From Anaerolineae bacterium (GTDB lineage: Bacteria; Chloroflexota; Anaerolineae; Aggregatilineales; Phototrophicaceae): 62,839 nt of DNA. Below are positions 40,395 through 49,091 of this stretch, in pieces. Made by a program: the position numbers and the translations under genes. The stretch spans positions 31,113 to 93,951 of the forward strand of contig JALHNB010000022.1 in NCBI GenBank assembly GCA_022843745.1, read 5' to 3'. The stretch's first letter is position 1; each line of letters opens with the position of its first letter. The notes below the pieces were generated by a model that saw nothing but the letters and a program-made list of their open reading frames with translations, was not told the origin of the DNA and did not search any database.

Positions 40395-41954
40395 ATGTCG
40401 CCTCTCGACACACCGCCACTGTATGAGGATTTGAAACTTCTGACCGAAGTTTCACAACTGTTAACCCTGCTTGATCTGGACAATGTGATGCAGAAAGTTA
40501 TCAGTCTGATGTCCTCGGCGGTAGGTGCGACCAAGGCCAGTCTGTTTCTACATGACGGGAATAATGTCGATTGGGATCACATATTTCTAATGCGCGATCT
40601 TGATCCAGACCAATCTATTGAGGTCGTTCAGGCGGTATTGGATGAGGGACTGGCTGGATGGGTGATGCGCAACCGCCAGGAAACCATTGTTTATGATACC
40701 GAAACCGATGAGCGCTGGCACAAGTTTCCCAATGATACCAATCCGGTGCGTTCAGTGTTGTGCGTGCCGTTTATACACGATGATAAAGTGCTGGCGGTTC
40801 TTACGCTGGTGCATCCCGAACCCAACCATTTTGACGAACATCATTTGCGCCTTTTGACGATTGTTGCGAACCAGGCGACAGTTGCTATCCGTAATGCCCA
40901 GCTTTTTAACCAGGTACAGCAGCAGCAGCGACAGCTTGAGGTTATTCTCCATGCCATTCCGGATATTTTGCTGGTGCTGGATGATGGTGGCAGAATTCTG
41001 ATGGTCAACGAGCCAGCGAAAAAGCTGTTGAGTGACAACGCGGAAATTTCGCGCGAGTCGATGATTGGTCAGGATTTACTTCGTTATGTCGATGTCGATC
41101 CAGCGATTGCGACTGTCCAGCGCATCGTGAGCAAAACCGACCACGCGCATCTGCGCCCTTTTGAAACGCGCTCTGAACGCAGCCAGCAGGATTTTCTGGT
41201 TACGATGTCCGTGTGGCAAAACCCAGGCCGCAAAACAGCCGGATTTGTCGTTGTCATGCACGATGTCACGACCCTGCGCGATCTGCATCGTTTCAAGGAC
41301 GAAATGCTGAAGGTTGTCACCCACGATTTGCGCAGCCCTGTTTCGCTTGTAATCAGCGCAAGTGAAATGTTAACCTATGATATGCCGCCACTGGAACCAG
41401 ACTCGTCCATACCGCAATATATGGACATCATCCGCCAGGCTACCGAGCGGATGCAAGGTTTGCTGGATGACCTGCTGCGGGCGGAAACCTCAGCGCTGCG
41501 CCCTACAGACCCCAGCGAACTCATCCAGGCTATTGTGGGAGATCTCCAGCCGCTGGCGACGAAAAAATCACAAAAGCTCGAAACTCAGGTTGAATTAGCG
41601 CCTGATCTCATGATGATTGTCGATCCTATGCTTATGCGCGAGGCGATGGAGAATTATGTGAGCAATGCCATCAAATATACGCGCAAAAAAGGCCGTATCG
41701 TTCTCCACGCCACCACCGCTGACAATCGTTTTCAGTTCGTCGTGGAAGATAACGGTATTGGCATCGCCGAAGAACACCTCCCACATCTTTTTGAGCCATA
41801 TTACCGCGTCCAGCGACCGGAAACAGAGGATATCGAAGGTTATGGCGTGGGTTTAAGCCTTGTCAAAACGATTGTGGAACGTTACAAAGGTGGAGTGTGG
41901 GTCGAAAGCAGGGAAGGCAAGGGCAGTCGCTTCGGCTTCTGGTTGCCCCTGTAA
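40395..41954 (+). CDS. Soluble sensor histidine kinase (GAF-PAS-HisKA-HATPase)
   Basis: About 519 aa from ATG 40395 (a GTG at 40347 would add 16 residues). No TM or signal. Domains in order: GAF at ~15-175 (TLLDLDNVMQKVISLM, GLAGWVMRNR, VLCVPFIHDDKVLAVLTL), PAS at ~180-295 (AIPDILLVLDDGGRILMVNE), HisKA with phospho-acceptor His310 in VVTHDLRSPVSL, and HATPase with N box NYVSNAIKYTR, G1 DNGIGI, and G2 GYGVGLSLVKTIV. No receiver or effector is fused. The cNBD-TIR gene begins 17 bp after it, so an intracellular signal is probably coupled to the downstream cNMP/TIR module. Confidence 0.92.
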   Translation: MSPLDTPPLYEDLKLLTEVSQLLTLLDLDNVMQKVISLMSSAVGATKASLFLHDGNNVDWDHIFLMRDLDPDQSIEVVQAVLDEGLAGWVMRNRQETIVYDTETDERWHKFPNDTNPVRSVLCVPFIHDDKVLAVLTLVHPEPNHFDEHHLRLLTIVANQATVAIRNAQLFNQVQQQQRQLEVILHAIPDILLVLDDGGRILMVNEPAKKLLSDNAEISRESMIGQDLLRYVDVDPAIATVQRIVSKTDHAHLRPFETRSERSQQDFLVTMSVWQNPGRKTAGFVVVMHDVTTLRDLHRFKDEMLKVVTHDLRSPVSLVISASEMLTYDMPPLEPDSSIPQYMDIIRQATERMQGLLDDLLRAETSALRPTDPSELIQAIVGDLQPLATKKSQKLETQVELAPDLMMIVDPMLMREAMENYVSNAIKYTRKKGRIVLHATTADNRFQFVVEDNGIGIAEEHLPHLFEPYYRVQRPETEDIEGYGVGLSLVKTIVERYKGGVWVESREGKGSRFGFWLPL

Positions 41955-41971
41955 AGCTGTAAAGTAAACTC

Positions 41972-42826
41972 ATGTCCCAGACAGCTCTAAAAACCCTCAT
42001 TGAAATTTTCCCCGATGTTGAACCTACCGTTGTGCAATCCTTGCTGGACTGTGGTGAGATTAAACGTTATCCCGAAAAAGTGCGCTTGTGCCAGAACGGG
42101 GAAATTGAGGATGTCTTTTATATCCTGTTAGAGGGTCAGGTCGATATTTATCGCTATGTCGAAGGCGAACCAGAATTGGTCGATTACTTGCCCAGGGGAT
42201 CGTGTTTTGGCGAAATCGCCCTGATTCTGGATGTTCCGCGCACTGGTGATGTGGTGACATCCGAGCCGGTAGAAGTGCTGGAAATCAGCCGATCTCGCTT
42301 CAACGACCTGGCTGAAAAAACGCCCGAAATCCTCAAAACGGTCACACGGCTGGTGCTGGAACGGATGCTTCGGCAGGAAGAACGCCGTTTGCTCCAACTC
42401 GTCAAATATCAAAAACAGCGCACACTCACGCAGCAGATTTTCGTCAGCTACTCGCACAAAGACGATCTTTTTGTGCGCAAATTGACCCGCCACCTGAAAG
42501 AGCATCGCTTTAATATCTGGGTGGACGTGTTTAATATTCGTGCCGGGAAAAGCTGGGCGCGGCAGATTGGCGAGGCGCTCGACCAGAGCCATATTATGCT
42601 GCTCATCCTCTCACCGGACAGCCTAAATTCCGAAAATGTCGAGGACGAGTGGAATTATTATCTCGACAAGAAGAAAATGCTGGTGCCAATTGTGTATCGC
42701 AAGTGCGACATTCCCTATCGACTCTTCAAATTGCAGCACATTGACTTTGCAGAATTAAGTTATGGCAGCGCGTTAACTCAATTGATCGCAAACCTGAACG
42801 TGATATATGCTAATCAGAATAGCTAA
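41972..42826 (+). CDS. Cyclic-nucleotide-binding domain - TIR effector (PycTIR-like)
   Basis: 284 aa, soluble. Residues ~15-135 are a CRP-like cNMP-binding domain (KVRLCQNGEIEDVFYILLEG) with phosphate-binding cassette FGEIALILDVPRTG: Glu81 and Arg90 are kept, and the residues after Arg are Thr-Gly rather than the usual Ala/Ser-Ala. A helical linker (~125-150) leads to a TIR domain (155-280): IFVSYSHKDDLFVRKL, LLILSPDSLNS, and Glu226 in VEDEW, which aligns with SARM1 Glu642, the NAD-cleaving Glu. The same order (cNBD then TIR) occurs in Pycsar PycTIR effectors, which destroy NAD+ on binding cUMP/cCMP. It is followed by a nucleotide cyclase gene 31 bp downstream, the expected partner. Defence role is inferred. 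Confidence 0.92.
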   Translation: MSQTALKTLIEIFPDVEPTVVQSLLDCGEIKRYPEKVRLCQNGEIEDVFYILLEGQVDIYRYVEGEPELVDYLPRGSCFGEIALILDVPRTGDVVTSEPVEVLEISRSRFNDLAEKTPEILKTVTRLVLERMLRQEERRLLQLVKYQKQRTLTQQIFVSYSHKDDLFVRKLTRHLKEHRFNIWVDVFNIRAGKSWARQIGEALDQSHIMLLILSPDSLNSENVEDEWNYYLDKKKMLVPIVYRKCDIPYRLFKLQHIDFAELSYGSALTQLIANLNVIYANQNS

Positions 42827-42857
42827 AATCACGTTTGCCTGAGCGATTTTTTATCCC

Positions 42858-45800
42858 ATGACGCAAAACGCAGTTCACCAGATTGCAAAACTGCGCGCGG
42901 CTTTGACCGAAGTTTTTGCCCAGCGCAGTCTTTTTAGCGAGGAAACCTACACGCAGGTTGTTCTTGCGCTCTATGACCGGATGCGGATGTTGCAAACGCA
43001 TTCAGGAGAATTTGCGTCGTCCCCTGTCGCCGAATACGATGAGATTCGGTTGGTGACGGTGATGTTCATCGACGTAGTGGACTCCACTGAAATCGTTTCG
43101 AAACAACGTGTAGATGCCGAAGACTGGAAAAAGATTATTCGTGATGCCCACAGCCGCTTGCGAAGCGTGCTGCGAAGCTGGGACGGCGAAGTGGGGCAAT
43201 ATCTGGGCGATGGGCTGCTCTGTTTTTTTGGCGCACATCACAGCCGTGAGGATGACGCCGTACGCGCTGTCTACTGCGCACTGGCTGCACAAGAGGCAAT
43301 TGCCGAGTACGCCATCCGCATTCGTCAGCAGTATCGCATTGATTTTGCAGTTCGCATCGGCATGAGCACAGGGCGTGTCGTCGTCGGGCTGATGGGCGAT
43401 GAAGACAAAAAGGAAATCCTGACCGTTGGCACACCCACCAATCTGGCATCTCGGTTACAAGGCATGTGCGAGCCGGGTAAAATCCTGATTGACGCGCAGA
43501 CGAATCAGCGAGTCCATTATCATTTTGTCACGCAGGCTCGCCCGATGGCTCAAATTAAGGGTTTTGAAGCGCCCGTCGAGTCGTTTGATGTTTTAGGCCG
43601 TCAACGTTCCACACAAGCCTCTTTGAATCGTATCCTGGGTACTCAGACACCTTTTATTGGACGAGAGCGTGAGTTGGGCAGTTTATATGACATGGCTCGA
43701 CGGGCGCAGGACGCTAAAACTTTCCGGGTTGTAACGATCTATGGTGATGTTGGATTAGGGAAAAGCCGTTTGCTTCAGGAAGCGATGGCTAATATGCCTT
43801 TTACGCACATCATGATGAGTGGAAATTTCATCCGGCGGCAAAACTCATATAACCTCATCCATGATCTGCTAGCGGAATTATGTGAGTTGAAAGACGATAC
43901 GCCATCAGAAGTGGCCGAGCAGCGAATCGTCCAGCGGATTTGCGAAAACTGGTCGCATCCCGATGCTGAAGCAACCGCCCATATGATGGGTTTTCTGGCG
44001 GGCTATGGCTTTAAAGAGAGCCAGCACGTTCGCGCTTTCAAATTTGGCAAGACTCGTAAAAAAGAAATCGCTTATGCCTGGATCGCCAAATGGTTTCAGA
44101 ACATGGCCCAGCCAAATGGCTTACTGATTGTCGTCGATAACCTGCAATGGGCGGATATGGAGTCGTTGGGGCTTCTGGAATATCTGGTCGAGGTATTGGC
44201 GCAACAACCAGGGATGCTCATCGGCGCGGCGCGTCCAGAATTTCTTGAAAATGACACTGGGTACATGATTAAATTTGATGATCGGGTGATCGTCTCACTG
44301 GAGCAACTCAACGCGACAAGTATCACCGAGATGATTGACGCGATTTTGAAGCAGGTCGAGAATGTGCCGCCTCAGCTTCCCATTCTGATGAGTGAGCGCG
44401 CTCAAGGAAACCCTCTGTTTGTTGAGGAGTTTTTTCATATGCTGCTCGACAACAATATTTTTGAGGCTATCGGTGAGGGTCGCTGGAAAGCAAATCGCTT
44501 TTTATACGCCACGCTGACATCCAGGCTGCTCCCGAACAGTTTATTGGCGCTGCTGCAAGCGCGGTTGGATGAACTTCCTGCCACCACACGCCGTGTTGTC
44601 CAGGTTGCGTCGGCGATGGGACAGACTTTCTGGAAGAATATCGTCATGCAAATTGCCGGGTTAGAAACGATTCAGCTCGAACTGACGGATCTGCAACATC
44701 GGGGGATTATCGTTCAGGAACATATCAGCAGTTTTGAATTTGACGAGGAATACACATTTCGCCATACCCTGTATCGCGAAGTCGCCTATTCGATGCTGAC
44801 GCGCCCCAATCGCGAAACTTACCATCGTCAGATTGCCGCCTGGTTGTCCAGCCAGGTGAAAGATCGGCCTGATTACCTGGGGATGCTTGCCCATCATTTC
44901 TCGCAGGGCGCACAGCATCGAGAATCGCTGAACGCCTATCTGATGGCGGCGGAAGAACGCTTTCAGCGTGGCTTGATGCGTGAAGTGCTTCAGATGGTTG
45001 AGGCTGGGCTGGCGGCGGCACGTGAAGTCCAGCGCGAAGTCGCCCTACCGCGAGCCAGTAAATTGTGGATGTTGCAAGGCCAGGCGCTTGACTCGCTGGA
45101 TCGGTTTGAAGAAGCCAGCGCAGCCAGTCAGACCGCGCTGATGTTGATGGAAGAAATTCCGTTGATTGAGCTGGTTGAGGAGCGGGTCATTGCGGCACGC
45201 ACATTGGGCAGCGCCTTTTTAAGTCTGGGACGCTTCGATGAGGCGTTTCAGGCACTCCGCAATGCGCATTCGCTGCTGCCAAAAGAGAATATCCGCCAGC
45301 ACGCCGCTGTGTTGCGCACCTTTGGGACGCTCTTTCGCTATCGCGGTCAACTGAACGAAAGCCTGGCCTATCAGCAGCAAGCGTTGGCGTTGGCACAGGA
45401 AAGTGGTGATTCTCGTGAGATTGCCCAGACGATGGCAACGATGGGGCGAATCACGCTTGAAAAAGGTGATTTCGCGACAGCTTTAGCGTATCTGGAGCGT
45501 GTACTGGCGATGAATCGGCAGGATGATAACCTGTACTACCAGATTTTGGATTTGAGCAATATGGCGACCATTTATCGCTGCCTGTTTGATTATGAAACGG
45601 CGCTCGATCTTTGTAACGAGGCGGATGGCCTGGAAGCGCAAATCCACTACCACGATCCATTAGTGCGTATCAACCGAGGCTTATGTCTGATCGCATTAGG
45701 CCAGCGTGATGAAGGGTTAACGCTGCTTCAGGAAATTGCCTCAGTCAATCATCAGAGCGTGTCTACTCGTTGGCGTGTTCAGTTGGCGTTGGTCATGGGG

Positions 45801-46193
45801 CTGGCACTGGTTGGAGAATATGAATATTGCCAGGACGCTGCCACCATACTGATTGTGGATACCCGCGAACGAAATCCCATTTTTCATGGGCGTGGTCTGC
45901 TCTGGTTGGGGGTAGCGCAGCACGCGCTTCAAAATAGAGAGCAGGCGCAAATCACGTTGCGCGAGGCACTCGAAAAAGAGCTTCATTTTGGCGGGCGCGA
46001 TGCCTGGTTGTGTTATTATGCGCTTGGCAGTGCCATCGAAGACCCGGCAGAAAGTCGAAATTATCTTCAGCACGCCCTACATGTGCTTCAGGCGACTTCT
46101 ACCAGCCTCTACAGCCGCCCTCAATTACAGACGATCATTCTGGAAAACTCAACGACGATCTGGCTGGTGGAATCGCTCCGCAATACGAATTAG
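42858..46193 (+). CDS. Class III nucleotide cyclase - STAND ATPase - TPR protein
   Basis: 1111 aa. The class III cyclase domain spans ~60-245: metal Asp72 (MFIDVVDST) and Asp118 (GQYLGDGLL), transition-state Asn195 and Arg199 (GTPTNLASRL). The adenine-selecting Lys and Asp of adenylyl cyclases seem to be Gln114 and Leu188, so the product (cAMP, cGMP or a pyrimidine) is open. A STAND/AAA NTPase follows: P-loop GDVGLGKS (296-303), Walker B LLIVVD (422-427) and an LQWAD sensor. From ~720 on are TPRs (LGSAFLSLGRFDEAFQALRN, ATMGRITLEKGDFATALAYL) for ligand or partner sensing. Such cyclase-AAA-TPR proteins are known in other bacteria; pairing with a cNBD-TIR gene is the unusual part. Its 3' end is convergent with a second STAND gene. 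Confidence 0.92.
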   Translation: MTQNAVHQIAKLRAALTEVFAQRSLFSEETYTQVVLALYDRMRMLQTHSGEFASSPVAEYDEIRLVTVMFIDVVDSTEIVSKQRVDAEDWKKIIRDAHSRLRSVLRSWDGEVGQYLGDGLLCFFGAHHSREDDAVRAVYCALAAQEAIAEYAIRIRQQYRIDFAVRIGMSTGRVVVGLMGDEDKKEILTVGTPTNLASRLQGMCEPGKILIDAQTNQRVHYHFVTQARPMAQIKGFEAPVESFDVLGRQRSTQASLNRILGTQTPFIGRERELGSLYDMARRAQDAKTFRVVTIYGDVGLGKSRLLQEAMANMPFTHIMMSGNFIRRQNSYNLIHDLLAELCELKDDTPSEVAEQRIVQRICENWSHPDAEATAHMMGFLAGYGFKESQHVRAFKFGKTRKKEIAYAWIAKWFQNMAQPNGLLIVVDNLQWADMESLGLLEYLVEVLAQQPGMLIGAARPEFLENDTGYMIKFDDRVIVSLEQLNATSITEMIDAILKQVENVPPQLPILMSERAQGNPLFVEEFFHMLLDNNIFEAIGEGRWKANRFLYATLTSRLLPNSLLALLQARLDELPATTRRVVQVASAMGQTFWKNIVMQIAGLETIQLELTDLQHRGIIVQEHISSFEFDEEYTFRHTLYREVAYSMLTRPNRETYHRQIAAWLSSQVKDRPDYLGMLAHHFSQGAQHRESLNAYLMAAEERFQRGLMREVLQMVEAGLAAAREVQREVALPRASKLWMLQGQALDSLDRFEEASAASQTALMLMEEIPLIELVEERVIAARTLGSAFLSLGRFDEAFQALRNAHSLLPKENIRQHAAVLRTFGTLFRYRGQLNESLAYQQQALALAQESGDSREIAQTMATMGRITLEKGDFATALAYLERVLAMNRQDDNLYYQILDLSNMATIYRCLFDYETALDLCNEADGLEAQIHYHDPLVRINRGLCLIALGQRDEGLTLLQEIASVNHQSVSTRWRVQLALVMGLALVGEYEYCQDAATILIVDTRERNPIFHGRGLLWLGVAQHALQNREQAQITLREALEKELHFGGRDAWLCYYALGSAIEDPAESRNYLQHALHVLQATSTSLYSRPQLQTIILENSTTIWLVESLRNTN

Positions 46194-46229
46194 CCTGTCA
46201 CGATTTCAGCAGCCTGTCACGATTCCAGC
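46192..46229. repeat. Tandem 19-bp duplication at a convergent gene junction
   Basis: AGCCTGTCACGATTTCAGC (46192-46210) and AGCCTGTCACGATTCCAGC (46211-46229) differ at one base. The second covers the stop of the minus-strand STAND gene, the first fills the gap up to the cyclase stop. Confidence 0.9.
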
Positions 46230-48862
46230 AATTTGTAAGCGTTGGCAGCATACTCCTGCGGCGTACCCGTGACAACCGATTGTTTGACACCCTGTGCTTC
46301 CTCGACCAGCAGCTCGTTAGTGATTCTATCTTTCAGGGCTTTTACATCACGATCAGTTGGTTCAAGCTGCGCCGCATCGTTGATAAGGAGCTGCGCGATG
46401 GACAAATGGCGCGGGCTTTTTACCAGCAGTCGTACCAGATCGACAATCGTGCTGACAATATTTTCGCGATCTTCGCTCTGATACGCCAGATGCAGCGCCT
46501 GACGATAGCGCAGTACCGCCTGACCCAATTGCTCGGCGCGAACTGAGGCGTAACCCAGATTGCTCAGTTGGAGCGCTTCTTCTTCGCGATCACTGACTTC
46601 GCGGGCGATATACAGTGCTGAGGTATGGAAGCTGATCGCCTCTGCCCAGCGATCCAATTCACCGTAAGCCGTCCCAAGACCGCCCATGACGCGGCCCTCG
46701 TAGGATCGCTTGCCCTGGTCACGGAACAGGGTGAGTGCCTGTTCCCAGGTTGAACTGGCGGCATCGGCATCGCCATTGTCGATTTGCGCATAGCCAAGTT
46801 TGTACAAAATGAGCGCTTCATTCTGGCGATCACCCGTACCACGTGCGATTTCGAGCGCCTGACGGAAGGAGCGCTCGGCGTTTTCGCTTTCGCCAAGCTG
46901 CTGACGTGCGTCGCCCAGCGTGATGAGCATTTGCATTCGCGTGTCGTTATCGCGCAGTTTTTCCGCCAGTTTGATGCCTTGCATCGCGTGGAGAACGGCG
47001 GCCTGTGAATTTTCGGTTTTGACGGTTAGCGCAGACAGGGTATCCAGAATTTCGAGCAGCCCTTCGTCGTCGCCCAGTTCTTCAAAAATGGGAAGCGCTT
47101 CGCCGTAGGTGGCAATCGCCTCATTCTCCATCTTTTGTTCAATCTGCTTTGCGCCGAGCGTTCTTAAGAGTTCGGATTGGCGGCGCAGGTTGCTTTGCTG
47201 TCTCGCCACGATGATGGCCGCACGGAGTCCGGCGATGCTGTCCGCTGCTGGCGCGGGAGGAAGCGCGGTTTCGATCTCGGCTATGGCTTCGTCAATCGCT
47301 GAAGGGGTTGAGCGTCGAATACTTCCGACTTCTTCCTCATCTTCATCATCGTCCTCGAATTCGTCACCTTCCTCGGCTTCATCGTCCTCTAGTTCGTCGT
47401 CCGCATCCTCGAAATCGTCGTCTTCGTCTGCATCTTCTTCGTCGTAATCTTCAATGTCGTCTTCATCTTCGTCATAGGCGAGGCCGTCATCATTCACTTC
47501 CTCGAACATATCGCGGATGTAATTGGGCGCGGCGGCACTGCGAAGTGGCAGTTCCTCATCTTCATCTTCATCAATCAGCGAAATGGCAGCAGCCTGTTCA
47601 TTTCCGGCATAGGGGAAGGCCGTTGTGGACGTGATCGCCAGACGGCGCAAACGCAGCAGTTCGTATAAATAGCCGCGCTGGTTGATAAAATCGCCAGCCT
47701 GGGTAAGCGTCAAAATAAGCTGATTCGCCGTATCGCGATCATTTTGCTCGGCAGCCCATACACCAGCAGCAACAAAATTTTCGATTTCTGTAGCTAATTT
47801 ATCGTGGGATGCGCTGTCGCCGGAGCTGTATTTTTTCGCATACGCCAGCGCTGCATCGCGCATTTTTCCTTGCAGGCCATCGAGTCGCTGTGACCCCCGC
47901 AGCCAGCTTTGCGCGAATGAATAAGTGATTTCGTGCAGTCGATAATAAGGTGCGCCGTAACGCTGAATTTTTTCGACCAAGAATTGTTGAGACAGCAGAT
48001 TCATCACCTGCTGGATGGTATCCTGCGGCGCGTTGCCGACGGCGCTCAACAGTTCCGTCGAGGCTTGCCGGGTAAAGGTCGCGCCCATCATCAAAATGAT
48101 CCCCTGGAGGGCGCTGTTGAGGGTGCGGAAGGCAGCCGTGAGCGCCACCAATGTGGGATCAGCCGTGTTATAGCCAGGGATTTGCGTGAGTGCGTTGATA
48201 TATTGAATGGGTGCTTGTTTGCTGCTGCGGAGACTGGCGGCGGCAACGACAATCGCGAAGGGTGAGAATTTGAGCAGGCTGACAAGCTGGTCAACATCCG
48301 GGTCGGGACTTTCCGGTAATCCGGCGGTCTGTTTGAATAAGAGCGCGGCGTTGTTGGCATCCAGCGCGGGAACTTCGATGGCTGTCCATGTCTCGGAGAC
48401 GGGCTTGACGGTGACGATCATGATAGGAAGCCCACTGGCGCAGCGTGCGACAAATGCCGTCGCCACGTTTTCTTCCAGCCGACCATCCAGAATAATCAGC
48501 GGTTTGTGCTGTGTAAGTGTGCTGGCAACCGCGCCGATCATCCCCAGCGGATTATCGGTGTTCGTGATTTCCGGCACGTTATAGGCACGCCCGACCCGCA
48601 CGATCAATTCTTCGATGCTGCTGTTTTCCACATTCAGCCACAATACGCCCCCCGGTTGCTCGGTATAAGCCGCCGCGAGTCGAGCCACCAGCGCCGTTTT
48701 GCCAACGCCGGGAGCGCCATAAATCTGAATGGGCGCATTTTCACGCAGCCGCGTGTAGACTTTTCCCAATAGGGCATCTCGTCCGATCAGCTTGGGTGGG
48801 ATCGTCACTGGCAGGGACAATACCTCGTGGGCGGGTGCTTCATGAGATAAAGTGTCGGGCAT
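46217..48862 (-). CDS. STAND (NB-ARC-like) ATPase with acidic linker and TPRs
   Basis: 881 aa. Residues ~20-330: NB-ARC-like NTPase with IGRDALLGKVYTRL, P-loop GAPGVGKT (49-56), Walker B-like PLIILDG (121-127), then a winged-helix-like region. Residues ~431-511 are an extremely acidic low-complexity linker, about 80 residues and mostly Asp/Glu. From ~540 to the end are six or more TPRs (ALIILYKLGYAQIDNGDADAA-type pairs such as EEALQLSNLGYASVRAEQLG). STAND proteins act as switch sensors; no effector domain is fused here, so a separate effector is expected. It faces the cyclase-STAND gene tail to tail; linkage to the cNBD-TIR locus is inferred. Confidence 0.88.
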   Translation of the reverse strand: MPDTLSHEAPAHEVLSLPVTIPPKLIGRDALLGKVYTRLRENAPIQIYGAPGVGKTALVARLAAAYTEQPGGVLWLNVENSSIEELIVRVGRAYNVPEITNTDNPLGMIGAVASTLTQHKPLIILDGRLEENVATAFVARCASGLPIMIVTVKPVSETWTAIEVPALDANNAALLFKQTAGLPESPDPDVDQLVSLLKFSPFAIVVAAASLRSSKQAPIQYINALTQIPGYNTADPTLVALTAAFRTLNSALQGIILMMGATFTRQASTELLSAVGNAPQDTIQQVMNLLSQQFLVEKIQRYGAPYYRLHEITYSFAQSWLRGSQRLDGLQGKMRDAALAYAKKYSSGDSASHDKLATEIENFVAAGVWAAEQNDRDTANQLILTLTQAGDFINQRGYLYELLRLRRLAITSTTAFPYAGNEQAAAISLIDEDEDEELPLRSAAAPNYIRDMFEEVNDDGLAYDEDEDDIEDYDEEDADEDDDFEDADDELEDDEAEEGDEFEDDDEDEEEVGSIRRSTPSAIDEAIAEIETALPPAPAADSIAGLRAAIIVARQQSNLRRQSELLRTLGAKQIEQKMENEAIATYGEALPIFEELGDDEGLLEILDTLSALTVKTENSQAAVLHAMQGIKLAEKLRDNDTRMQMLITLGDARQQLGESENAERSFRQALEIARGTGDRQNEALILYKLGYAQIDNGDADAASSTWEQALTLFRDQGKRSYEGRVMGGLGTAYGELDRWAEAISFHTSALYIAREVSDREEEALQLSNLGYASVRAEQLGQAVLRYRQALHLAYQSEDRENIVSTIVDLVRLLVKSPRHLSIAQLLINDAAQLEPTDRDVKALKDRITNELLVEEAQGVKQSVVTGTPQEYAANAYKLLES

Positions 48863-49091
48863 AGCTCACCGTCTTTTTGAGTAATCCGCGCGAAATTCCT
48901 AAATCGCAGTATAACATCGGTGTGAGATGACGGCAATTCAATGGGTGAAAAAAGTTGAAGGAAATATGCCAATGAAAATGAGTGCAATTCGAAACCCGTC
49001 TATTTTATCAATTTTTACTGCCCTGCAAACGTTATTAATGCCCTAATGCTTATTGGGGTGAAATAGCTCAGAACAAGAGGAGACATCAAAG

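Noticed and set aside
47109-47447. Plus-strand Ser-rich open frame
   Set aside because: It is the complement of the acidic Asp/Glu tract of the STAND protein; GAY codons read as Ser in antisense.
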